Source: Naematelia aurantialba
Lineage: Eukaryota > Basidiomycota > Tremellomycetes > Tremellales > Naemateliaceae
DNA: 64,000 bases
NCBI GenBank assembly: GCA_021527695.1
Contig: JAKFAO010000002.1
Span: forward strand, 310,001 to 374,000
Direction: 5' to 3'
In this document: positions 43,094-53,272 of the stretch, piece by piece
Numbering within the stretch: the stretch's first letter is position 1
Layout of the letters: the number at the start of each line of letters is the position of its first letter
The notes under the pieces: model-generated
Seen by the model: only the letters and a program-made list of their open reading frames with translations
What the model was told of the DNA's origin: nothing
Databases searched by the model: none
Program-made: the position numbers and the translations under genes

Positions 43094-44339
43094 CTACTGC
43101 CCCCTCCCGCGGCCTCCGAACCCACCAGATCCACCACGACCCCGCGGCGCACCACGCGAGACGAACCCCCGCCCGCCGCGCCCTCCAGCGCTGCCGCCCC
43201 GGTCGCCGAACCCGCCTCGTCCGCGAGGAGCGCCGAAGCCCCTCCCGCGGGGTGCGCCGAAGCCCCTGCCTCCTGCGCCTCGGGGTGCGCCGCGGCCTCG
43301 GGCGCCTCCTACTTTTTCTATGAGAGTCAGCGTCTGTCGAGCGCGCCGCGCCTTGCGTTCTCCAGCCTCTCACTCTCCCTCTAATTCTCTCCTCCTGTCT
43401 TCTCTCTTCTCTTCTCCTCTCCTCGGCTGCTATCAGATGATGAAGAGTACAGGGTGGTGGAGGAATGGGAATCAGCGAGAGGCGGGTGCTGTTTTTGGGA
43501 AGATGCACGACGGGAGACACCGCCTTGCAACTCACTATCCGGCTTGGCACCAGCGACCTTTGGTTTCGGCAAAAACCGCTCAATCGGCAACAACTTGTCG
43601 CCCCCGATATACACCTTGTCCTCCTTGTGGAAGCTCCCAGCCTGCACCCCGGCATCCATCTTGACGGTGAAGAAGACCTCGTTGATCGGGCCGAGGATCT
43701 CGTCGACCTTGCCGATCTGGGTCTTGTTGGCGAGGTAGATGGGGGCGTTGAAGTATGGGATCCGGGTGGGCTGGGTCAGCGAGCAGAGCATTTCCGACTC
43801 GACGGGATGCATGAATGCGCCGATTTCTAAGGGCCCAAGTGGTCGTGTCGTCACACAATAGGTGTAGAGAGGACAACGTGACATGGTATAGAGAGTGACA
43901 GGGACGCGGATGGAGAGTACCACACGTCAGCAGGTGTACACGACCTAGCCGGGGGAAGGGGGCTCACCCTGCACCGTGTCAGGGGGTCCGAAATCGCGCT
44001 GAAAGCCTCCTCGTCCCCCTCGGGCACCGCCTAAGCAGCGTTAGCATTGATATATCGATCCGCACAGAGTCTCCAGTCCAGGACGCCTCAGGCAACAGCG
44101 GCTGCCTGATGTCCTGCGACAAGTATCAAAGCCATGTTACCACGCTCTCTAAGTAACACTAATCATCCACATTCTCCCATCATCGCACCATCCCAGCCGC
44201 CGTGTCTCATCCCCCACGATCCATCACCACAGAGCAATCTGCCACTGCCCATCTACCGCCGTCAGCCCCACCACTTACCTCGAAACCCGCCCCGGCCACC
44301 TCTGTCTCCACCGCCCCGTGAAAATCCTCTGCCGCTCAT
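43094..44339 (-). CDS. GAR1: H/ACA ribonucleoprotein subunit Gar1
   Basis: Four minus-strand exons: 44339-44279, 44030-43968, 43826-43536 and 43317-43094, about 212 residues. The start MSGRGFSRGGGDRGGRGGFR is the N-terminal Gly/Arg domain; it continues GGARGGRGGFQRDFGPPDTV and the Gar1 core EIGAFMHPVESEMLCSLTQP, RIPYFNAPIYLANKTQIGKV, DEILGPINEVFFTVKMDAGV, YIGGDKLLPIERFLPKPK. The last exon is the C-terminal GAR domain, with repeats of RGFGAPRGRG. Known role: core protein of H/ACA snoRNPs (pseudouridylation of rRNA/snRNA) in the nucleolus. Without the last exon the frame would run into an unrelated Ser-rich end, so the 218-nt intron is needed. The first and third introns (about 250 and 220 nt) are long for this genome. 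Confidence 0.94.
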
Positions 44340-44695
44340 TGCGCTTCAACCGGAAACTTGCTGTCCGCGGGAATTTTGTTACGCGGGGATGTAGGTGCGT
44401 GATCCTCTGCACGGTCGCTCCACCTGTGCTGTACTTCGAGCGCTGCTGCTGCTGCTGCTGCCGCTTCTGCCTGTTGATTCGAGTGATTCGAGCTGTAGAC
44501 AGCAGATCGCAACGCAATTTCGGCGTTTATGAATTTTAACCGCAGAGAATCGCGGGGCTCCACAGCGAATTGGCAGACAGCGACGAGCAAGCAGGTTTGT
44601 CCAACCTCGGACCTGCATGTGGTGGTGTCAGCTATGAGATTATAACATCGCAGCAGCTTGGTAGGGGACGACTGGTGTGCTAAGCAGCGACCGAG
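44340..44695. promoter_or_regulatory. divergent promoter GAR1 / GWT1
   Basis: 356 bp between the two start codons. A (GCT)6-type run at 44441-44461 is present. No TATA box is obvious. Confidence 0.5.
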
Positions 44696-47116
44696 ATGCC
44701 TAGCTACAAAACGGAGAAGGAGGCGTTTCACGCTGGAAATCTCGGGTCCAGCATCACGAGCATCAACGCCGTCAGCGCCGTGTCCCTTGTGAGTCCTGTC
44801 CTCAGTCTCTGGTCATATCCTGCTGTCTGACTCGTCTGTCGGGGGTGCGAATGAGATATTTGAGGGAGCTGATGAGTGTAGACGAGCTATTTGCTGTACG
44901 CCCTGTTGGCGAGACATGTGCGCCGGTCGCCGGTGGTAGACTACCTCGTGACCGTACTGCCCCTTCTCTTGGCGGTCACGGTCTTCTCCTCCAGGCCATA
45001 CACCTTCAACATCGTCCTCTTACTCCCAGCGTCCTTCATTCTCTCCACCCGATGGACTAGCAGGAGCTCCCATCGGCCTAGCGGGACACAGGACCGGGAC
45101 CGAGACCGGCCAAGCAAAGGGAAATGGCTCGACGAGTCCGATTCCGACGAAGAGCCTGCTCAGCAAGTCTTGCCTCGACCCACATCGGCATCGGCACCAG
45201 AATCGTCCGCCCCCTCTCCTGCATCGGCGTCCTCGACTCAGCTGGCGCCTGATCTTCCCGAGGCGACAGCCCGGACGTTTCGCCGCCGGCACTCACCTAC
45301 GCCGTCCACTCATACCCACACAGCAATCGATATGGACGTGCTCCCGACGCCGGACCTGCTTGGCGCTTCCTCACATGGAAGATTCGCGAGCCAGGTCAGC
45401 GGGTACCCCTCGCGATCTGGTTTAGGAACGCGCGCTGGATCAGGGAACATCCGGTTCGAGACGGGCCGGCTCGGGGCGCTATCGACTTACAGAGCACAGA
45501 TGATGGTCATGACTGTGCTGTGTATTCTTGCCGTGGACTTTGACGTGTTTCCGCGGAAATTTGGGAAATGCGAAGACTTTGGAACCAGCCTGGTACGTCC
45601 GCTACGTGTACTCTACTCTCTTTGTGCTGCCTCATCGCGCCACCGTAACGCACTACCCTCGAGCACAGTTTACGGTCCGAGCTCAAGGCAGGCAGCAGTG
45701 CTGATGCAGTTCTGCTCAGATGGACGTCGGGGTCGGCTCATTTGTCTTCTCCCTCGGCCTGGTATCGGTCCGGAACCTGGCGTCATCCGGCGCCAGCCTC
45801 GTCTCGCGACTCGTCAAGGCTACCATAAAGGCGTCGCCGGCTCTGGCGCTCGGACTAGTCAGGGTCCTGATGGTCAAGGGCGCGGAGTATCCTGTCAGCA
45901 AACCCCCTCTCACATCGATGCATGTATGTGGCCGTAACTGACAGGGATCAGGAGCATGTGACAGAGTATGGCGTGCATTGGAATTTCTTCTTCACGCTTG
46001 GTCTGCTTCCGATCCTTGGTACCCTGCTAGCTTCGATCCGGCGGCGTTATCTCCGATGGAGCATCCTCGGTCTGCTGACCACCATCTGTACGTCAATGGC
46101 GGCCTGTCCTTTCTCGTCTCTATACCACCCACACTCTCCAGTCCTCCCCGTACCCCCTCTTCTCCGTCTCAACCTGCTCGTCCTACGCCGACACGTCGAC
46201 GCGTCTTGCGTGCGCTCGTCCCAACTGGGCACGTCCTGCGTCGCCATCTGGTTTTCTGCTCGTCAATGCTGACGTGCTAATCCCTGCAGTGCACCAATTA
46301 GCACTGTCTCAATTCGGTCTCCAGTCCTGGGTTCTCTCCCCCATCCGCACGGGCCTGTTGGGCGAAAACAAAGAAGGGATCGTCTCGCTCCCGGGCTACC
46401 TAGCAATCTACGCCCTCGGCCTCGCCACAGGAGAACACGTTGCCCGCGCCACTGTGCCCCCGACTGCTTCCACCGGCTCCAGCTCGCACGCACAGACCCA
46501 GGGCCTGACGAGAGACGGCGTCAAACGGCATTTCGAGAAACGGCAGACAGAGTTGTGTCTCGAGTTGTTCGGGTATGCGTTTGGGTGGTGGTGTGTTGTC
46601 GGGGGCTCGCGGCTGGCCGGTGCCCAAGTCTCTCGGCGTCTCGTGAGTTTACTCCTGAAAGCATCCAGTCGTCCGTTAGCAATGCTGAGGCGCGAGCAGG
46701 CCAATACGCCATACGTCATCTGGATCGCAGCGTACAACACCACCTTTCTCCTCGGCTACCTCTTGGTCGAGACGTATCTCTTCGCACCTTTAGCTTTACC
46801 TTCACAGTCCTCGGCGGCCTCGGCGTCATCGGCACCGGCACCGGCGCGAACCACATCAACATCAACATCGTCCTCATCGCTATCATCCGCGTCACTGGCG
46901 AGGTCGTCGTCGTCGCCGGTCCCGCCTCTCCTCGAAGCAATCAACGGCAATGGCCTCGCGGTGTTCCTCGTCGCCAACCTCCTGACGGGGCTGATCAACG
47001 TCACTTTCCAGACCATGTACCTCGGCACAGCGGCGAGTATGGCGATTTTGGTCGTTTACTCCGCTGCTCTGTGCGCGTTTGCGTGGGGGATGAGGCGGTA
47101 TAGGCTGAGGATATGA
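44696..47116 (+). CDS. GWT1: GPI-anchored wall transfer protein 1 (GWT1/PIG-W)
   Basis: Six exons: 44696-44788, 44882-45592, 45720-45893, 45952-46087, 46290-46642 and 46700-47116, about 627 residues. [20 protein letters not shown] is the conserved start of the family. Multiple hydrophobic segments follow: [45 protein letters not shown], then [20 protein letters not shown] (highly conserved GTSLMDxGVG), [31 protein letters not shown] (conserved VHWNFF), [56 protein letters not shown] and the end [20 protein letters not shown]. Known role: acylates the inositol of GlcN-PI in the ER, an early GPI-anchor step. A Ser-rich loop (about residues 75-190) and another near residue 540 enlarge the protein relative to yeast. 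Confidence 0.94.
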
Positions 47117-47465
47117 TGTGGCCTTCGATGTGATACAGTATGATGTGATGTGATGTGATGTGCCCGCTGCCTCTGCTGCGTCCTTGTAGCTTCATCTTCA
47201 GCATCGTACATTCCATCTTCACTGCGAATATTCTGCTGCATCCGTACATCGTCTACGACATGCTATGCTGCATGCAGCCTAGACGAACAGTCATGCCAGC
47301 GGAACGCCCAAACAGAGAGTCATACAAACTGAACGCCCAGAAAGAGAGTCATGCCAGCAGACAAGTTACATGACCCAACCCATGCAAGTGACAGAATGAC
47401 TGATCTTGGCTCACGGCCGTCGAACTCCCGTCGGCGAGCTCGCACCTACGCCACCGTACACGCCA
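47117..47465. other. convergent intergenic region
   Basis: 3' flanks of GWT1 and the C78 peptidase gene. A (TGATG)-type repeat (GATGTGATGTGATG) lies at 47142-47160. No gene. Confidence 0.55.
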
Positions 47466-49765
47466 CTACCACACCACCACGCTATGCAGGACCTTTCGCC
47501 TCGCTCTCTCCTGGTCATCGAGCAGCGGACCGCCAGTAAACGCCAATACTTGGTACTTGTCGTGTCCGCCCAACGTCGCCAGGTTGACTCGAAAGTACCC
47601 CAACGCCTTGTGCACGTCCAGCTCCAGCGCCGTCAGCGATGTCCGTACGTTCCCACTCGAAGCAACCTTATCCTCATCCTTGGAGCTCACCTTGTCCGTG
47701 TCCTGCGTCTTGGAGATCGTCTTGGAGATGTTCTTGTCCCTGTCCTTGGAGCTCTCCTTGTCGCTCTTCTCCTGGTTGCGCTTCAAGTGCAACTTCTTCC
47801 TCACCCACCCCCGAGCGTCCATCTCTTCATCGTCGTGCAAGCGCAGCTGCGTGCCCCCGCGCATCGTCTGGCTTTGGCAGTTGGGAGGGAGGTCAAGCTG
47901 GATCAGCTCCGAGCCGCCGTTGGTGTACGGCGGGGAAAACTCGATGGACTGGAGTGACAAGTTGTGCGAGTTGTGCGGTTTGTGCGAGTTGTGCGAATTG
48001 TGCGAGTTATGCGAGTTGCCAGAACCGTCGGGGTGCGTGGCTAGAACTGGACGATTGGTAGATGAACAGGCAGAAGCAGACGCAGACGCAGACGGCGTTT
48101 CTGCTCTCGATTTTCCGAGCTGCTCGAGACCCGCAGCCCGGAGGTCTTTCGGCATGGATCTTCCGGGATCGAAGAGGAGGAGGTTGATCGTGCTGGACGT
48201 GGTCTCTTCGTAACCGACGATTGTCCTCGAATGTCCAGAATGCTAAATATCCATCAGCCTGATGTTTCATGGTCGGAGGAGCTCGAGTACGCACCTGAAG
48301 GATTAATGGCAGCTTGTCGCAGAAGCGCACAGCGTCGTTCCCACCAGGACCAGCAGCATCTGTTGTCATGACGCCAAATGCAGGAGGAGGATCTGTTCGA
48401 GCGCCCGTCTTCTTCGCGCTAGTCGCTTCCGAGTCATGGGTAAAGTACTGCTTGACCCAGTTCTGCAGGGCGATATGCGCTTGAGGCGCATTTGAACCAG
48501 CACCCGGTTTGGGAAAATCGAACAGCTGACAGCTATTTCTGTCAGTTCAGATCCTGGCAGGAGTCAGAATCACCCACGGTATACCTTTTGCAATGAACAT
48601 GGCGTACAAATCACTCGTCCCTATCCATTTCCTCGTCCCGAGCACCTTGCCTTTCAACTGGTCCCTTCCTTCAGCATCGAATCCCTCGTGCCACGCCTCC
48701 TCGATCCAGCCTTGTACCCTTCGCACTCCCGGATCTGCCCCGTTGGCTTCCTTGGAGAAGATTGGCCGATACTCTGGATAAGCAAGGACGAGCCCGGAGA
48801 TGGCCATGAGGGCATTACGGTAGCCGCAGCCCCATATCAGATCAAACTTCCATACCCCCTTGATGTGGATCGTTTCGCGAGATACAACCGCCTCTCGAGT
48901 GAGGCGATGAGAGTGTGAGCGCAGTAGCAGACCCCGAAGTACCGGGATGACACATGGCGAGAAATTCGAAGGAATGCTGGCGGCGTCGGCAGGACCGTAC
49001 ACTGGATCCCACCTGTTTCGAGCACATCAGCATACATGGAAATTTGTCAGAGTACCCTTTGGAAGAGGGACATTGGACGCTGGAAACACATACCATTTAT
49101 CGCCACTGTCGACTTTACGGTCCCGCCACTTGGCCCAACCTACTCCAGGATTGGCCGGCCCGTCCCAGCCCGGCTCGACGCGATTATCCAGGTTTTCCTG
49201 CACTCTAGCAGTAGTCCCATCTTCCTCGTGGATATACTGGTCGTCTTCAGAGCCCGCAGACTCATTCCCCAGTGCACTCTCACCATCTGAGAGAGGTCAA
49301 CGACGAGTAACCGGACGGGACGGAATATGCAAACTACTTACCGAGACAGGCGTTGACATGTGTTTGGCGCTGATAGGGCGGGACGTCCAAGAAGGGGAAG
49401 CCGCAGAGGGGACACGTCTCGTTCGCCTCGACCTCGAGACTTCCCTTTGTCAGGGCTGCTTCGGCAGGGAAGGGGGTGGTCTCGTCGGAAGCGGGCTCCC
49501 AGCGATGGCAGGGAGACTCACTGGTCACTCAGTTGACCATGTTCTAGTCTTAGTCGCTTGGTCGGACTGGCGAGGCTGCGTGATGAGACTTCTGTAGAGC
49601 CACTTCGGATCCTCCTGATACACCCGTAAGAGCTCACTCGGCCAACAGGCAGCTGACACACCTGAGGTCGCTGGGGCCAGGTGGATCCAAGTGAGTATTG
49701 ACGTGGTGGTTGAAGGCAGTGGCATCAGCGTCAATGTCCTCGCTGCAGACAGGGCACTGGGGCAT
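47466..49765 (-). CDS. C78 family peptidase, ZUP1/ZUFSP-like deubiquitinase
   Basis: Seven minus-strand exons: 49765-49662, 49614-49522, about 49458-49342, 49286-49094, 49012-48578, 48532-48295 and 48242-47466, about 650 residues. N-terminal zinc fingers: MPQCPVCSEDIDADATAFNH (with HVNTH) and TCPLCGFPFLDVPPYQRQTH. The peptidase C78 core follows: DLIWGCGYRNALMAISGLVL (catalytic Cys, about residue 232), GTRKWIGTSDLYAMFIAKGI, HSGHSRTIVGYEETTSSTIN (catalytic His) and NLLLFDPGRSMP (Asp). Members cleave ubiquitin chains, mainly K63-linked, in genome maintenance. The C-terminus carries repeated SHN/HNS units and a Lys/Asp-rich stretch, then DKYQVLAFTGGPLLDDQERA. The exon 2/3 joint is uncertain (two donors, three acceptors). 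Confidence 0.85.
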
Positions 49766-50144
49766 GGCAAGACATGGTGTGACTGCCAGACGGTGGAGGA
49801 AATGCAGTACAGTGTCCAGATGGATGCGGGGCACCGATACTGGCGGCGGCAACAGGACAGCAGCTACCGTGGGAGAGCGATTGTTTGTGAGCATGTACCG
49901 CTGTATGCATCAGATGCTCGGCTCTCAGGTGCACTTGGGGGACTGGCTGCGAGATGCATGCTGTTGCCAGAGCTTCTGGATTGTCGTATGGCGATGTGTG
50001 TTGAGTGTTCCCGAGTGTAACAGGCCATTGCTGGGATAGCATTTACCCTCTGGGTGATTTGGTGATATTTCCCGAAATTCAAAACCATCTGAGCGGATTT
50101 CATCGCAACTGTCACACTTCACAGGTGTTCTTCAGCACGACAGC
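49766..50144. promoter_or_regulatory. divergent promoter, C78 peptidase / Mim1-like gene
   Basis: 379 bp between the two start codons. No TATA box; nothing coding. Confidence 0.5.
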
Positions 50145-51623
50145 ATGTCAGACGTTCGCGACGAGGCAGAGCAGGAGATGGTGAATGCTGGTATTGCCAG
50201 CGGGATGGAGGACGAGCTTGGCGTGCGTGACCCCCAACTTCCATTGCGACCCGTGCACACCCGAATGGACTCCTTGCTGATCGACGTGCTGGCTAGTCAT
50301 CCCTCTCGTCGTCGTTCTCCCTGCCCCCTCAAACCAAGAAACACGTAAAACCAGCTGCCGAGACTCGTGCCGAAGAGTCTCAAGCCCCCGTCTTCCAGGG
50401 GGCTGGGGCATCATCAGAGTCAGAGTCCGAGCCGGTACCGGGCATGGACGAGTGGAAGGACACGTACGAGTCGTATCTGTCTACATGGCATGCCGAGTCT
50501 GCCGAAGCCCGCGCCAAGGCAGAGGCGACGCGGAAAGCCATCGAAGACGAACAAGCAGCGGCGGCCAAAGCGGCTGCTGACAAGGCAAAGGCGGAGAAGC
50601 GGGCTGCCGACGAGACGAAGCGCCAGGAGGACGATCGGAAGCGGCTGCAAGCTGAGCTCGCGGCGGAGGCTAGCGGTCCACGCCGGCACAGAGCCGGTCA
50701 TGCCGGCGAGGATAGGGCACAAAAAGTCAAGGAGGCATGGGAATTGGTCAAAGGCGCTGGCGAGACCGCTGGTGATGCCGGGAACGGTGCAGCAGTCGTC
50801 ACCGACGCTAGGGGGACTATGGCTGAGGATGTCGCTTCAGGCCACGCGAGTGCGTCAGGCCAAAGCAGACAACCCGTCAAGCAGGTGAGTCCGGCACACG
50901 CGTGATTCTCGCGGTTGGGTGGCTTTACTGATCACTATTTCTCAGTCGGCATACGACCCAACGACATCGACCGAGCCCCTGCCTCCGTCCATGCAGGATT
51001 CGACACCGTCATCTCCCCTTCCCATGCCGACTGAATCGGCAACTCTGTCCCGGCACGCTGCTACTTCCTCGGCATGGGCGAATGCAACTGCCTCTGACGC
51101 ACCGTCGTTTTCAGGAGGAAGTGCCACTTCCACTCCCGATTCGGGATCAGGAATGTCCAGCGGCGAGTTGGTCGATATCCCGCCCAGCACGTCCCGCGCA
51201 GGACAAGCAGTGACTGGACCGACACCGCACGGTATCACTTCGGGAGGTCTGTCCGCTCCCGACAACACCGGCACGGTGCCATCCGGCGCTCCCAACCCCA
51301 ATTCCAACCCCAATGCCAAGAACAGCGAGAGCAACAGGAACGACGGGCCGCCAACCCAGCCGCCGTCCCTCACCTTGTCCGTATTCACCATGCCCTCTCA
51401 CCTATCAATATCGCGCATCGCGGCGGTGCTAGGCATCAACCTCGTCTTGCCATTCATCAATGGCGTCATGTTGGGCTTTGGCGAGATCTTTGCTCGGGAA
51501 GTCGTTCGGGTCGGTAGAGTGTGGTACAGAGACAGCGGGGTGTTTGGGTGGCGGAGAAACACTAGCGGAACGGGTGGGAGGGGTACGACGGGCGTTGGCC
51601 TGAGCGGGAGTGGCGGATTCTAG
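50145..51623 (+). CDS. Mim1/Tom13-like mitochondrial outer-membrane insertion protein with long N-terminal extension
   Basis: Three exons: 50145-50222, 50339-50884 and 50946-51623, about 433 residues. The diagnostic part is near the C-terminus: HLSISRIAAVLGINLVLPFI and NGVMLGFGEIFAREVVRVGR, the single Gly-rich membrane helix of Mim1 (Tom13). Known role: Mim1 inserts alpha-helical proteins such as Tom20 and Tom70 into the mitochondrial outer membrane. Ordinary Mim1 proteins are only around 110-150 residues. Here about 350 residues precede the helix: an acidic start, a predicted helical coiled coil (EAWELV / KAAADKAKAEKRAADETKRQ) and a Ser/Pro/Gly-rich linker. After the helix is a Gly/Arg tail. 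Splicing of the first intron uses a CCAAG acceptor and is less sure. Confidence 0.78.
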
Positions 51624-52020
51624 ACATGGTGTTCTAGACGTGGCATTCGCGATGGTGGGTGCGGTCACCAGTAGACATGGTATTTTGGATATGGTGTGTT
51701 AGACATGGTATTCGCGATGGTGGTTGCGGTCACCACGGCGGCGGCGGTGGTGGTGATGACTGTAATGATGGAGGTGATGTGAAGTGAGGGTGAGGGTGTT
51801 CGTCTTGTCATGGAAATATATCGTCTCGTCCGCTTCACATCTCCTGTCCAGGATCGCCAACATCATGTCATGTATATTCGTATCGTCATTACAACCCAGG
51901 CTCTTGTGCATGCGCACAACGCATCCATCTGGCACCGGGCAGCGCCAGGTAGCACCCGGCACCAGGGATCGACAAGGGCGCCCCCAGCCATCCTGCATGC
52001 AATCCCAATTCGCTGCGCCC
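51624..52020. other. convergent intergenic region with imperfect tandem duplication
   Basis: Between 51625 and 51745 a unit of about 80 bp containing AGACATGGTNTT and GCATTCGCGATGGTGG-GTGCGGTCACC is present twice (roughly 51625-51672 and 51702-51737 share the longest match). Then GGCGGCGGTGGTGG. 3' flanks of the Mim1-like gene and ARL5. Confidence 0.7.
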
Positions 52021-52877
52021 TCACCGCGCCGCCAGCTTCCCTACCAACCAGTCCATGCCTTCGAACAGCCCAATCCCAGTCAATGCGCTGCACCCCATAA
52101 TCTGCCACTCGCGTTCTCTCAGATCTGTCAGCCCCAGTGCCTCGGACACCTGAGCAGGTGTCAGGCGGCCCTCGGCCGCTGGTAGATCCTGTTTGTTTGC
52201 AAGGACAAGGAGAAGTGATGTTTGCAGATCCTAGACGCGTCAGCATAGCATACCTGATTCGGCAGCGGCATGCTTACCTCGTTGGTGACGAGTTTTTCAA
52301 GTTCGGCTTTGGCTAATGGTAATCGCGCAGCATCACTCGAGTCGATGACGAGGATTATTGCCGCCGTTCCTACAAAGTATTGAGACCAGGATGACCGTAA
52401 TGCCGTTTGTCCACCGATATCAATGAGGCCGAATCGCACGCCTTTGTAGTCGTATATCTCGTGGTTGGAACCAACGGTCGGGGCAGAGGCGACCACTGAG
52501 CCCATGGTGATGCGGTAGAGGATCGTAGACTGGGGTCGTGTCAGCGAGCACCGAGGGCGGGAACATGGTGCATGTCGCATATCGCATATCGCATGATGCA
52601 CGATGCACCTAAATAATGTTGGGCAGCAAGGAGAGGGGACGTTTGGATGACTAGGATCGCGACACCCCATTTGGGTGATCCCCCATCCGCCTAGCAGCTC
52701 ACGGCGACTGGGCTCGTCCCAGCTCTGCTCACCTTTCCAGCATTGTCCAGACCTAAAATGAGAACTTTGGTCTCTTTTCGCAGAAACAGCTTTGCCCAAA
52801 GAGTCGAAAAGGTTACTACGCCACTTGTCAGTCCAGCATCCCCCCTGTCGAACAAGAGGACAGGGCTCACCGCCCAT
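52021..52877 (-). CDS. ARF-like small GTPase (ARL5 group)
   Basis: Four minus-strand exons: 52877-52871 (7 nt), 52815-52733, 52529-52278 and 52230-52021, about 183 residues. MGVTFSTLWAKLFLRKETKV has a Gly2 myristoylation site. G motifs: VLILGLDNAGKSTILYRI (P-loop), SAPTVGSNHE (switch I Thr), FGLIDIGGQTALRSSWSQYF (DIGGQ, switch II), ILVIDSSDAAR, LLVLANKQDLPAAEGRL (NKQD) and MGCSALTGIGLFEGMDWLVG (SALTG). ALTGIGL and RSSWSQYF match ARL5 better than ARF1 or ARL1. Known role: Golgi/endosome tether recruitment. The first exon encodes only two residues plus one base. Confidence 0.9.
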
Positions 52878-53272
52878 GACTGCCTCTACAGCACCGAGAC
52901 AGTCGACGAGTATAGGAAAGAGGACGAATGCTCTTAGACCGCCTCCACCGCGCGCCCAATAGGGCGGCCGCCACATTCGGCATTTGCACCGGCAATATGG
53001 GACTTCGTCGTTTTGCCCGAGTTCCGGCGCCATAGGCAGAGCGCCAACTCTATGCATTCTGCTGTCTCTCCTTTCTTTGTCGTATGCGCATTGCGTTCCG
53101 TTGTTTACAACGTCCATCAGCCCGGGTTACTTGTGGCCATAAAATCCCATCGTATCGCCCCGAACTGCAGATTTCCAACGCTTTCACAGCCTCAGCCTCG
53201 ATAGCAACAACAACCAGCACGAGCAGGCTGCAGCCGAATCCAAACAGAAACGCGTCGCGCGCGCCAGTCAAC
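52878..53272. promoter_or_regulatory. divergent promoter, ARL5 / TOP1
   Basis: 395 bp between the start codons; no supported gene. The open frame preceding TOP1's ATG is not conserved in composition. Confidence 0.5.

Noticed and set aside
44031..44278. Possible intronic C/D-box snoRNA in GAR1 intron 1
   Set aside because: An ATGATGG and a downstream CTGA exist, but no closing stem or D' box of correct spacing is visible; not enough to call.
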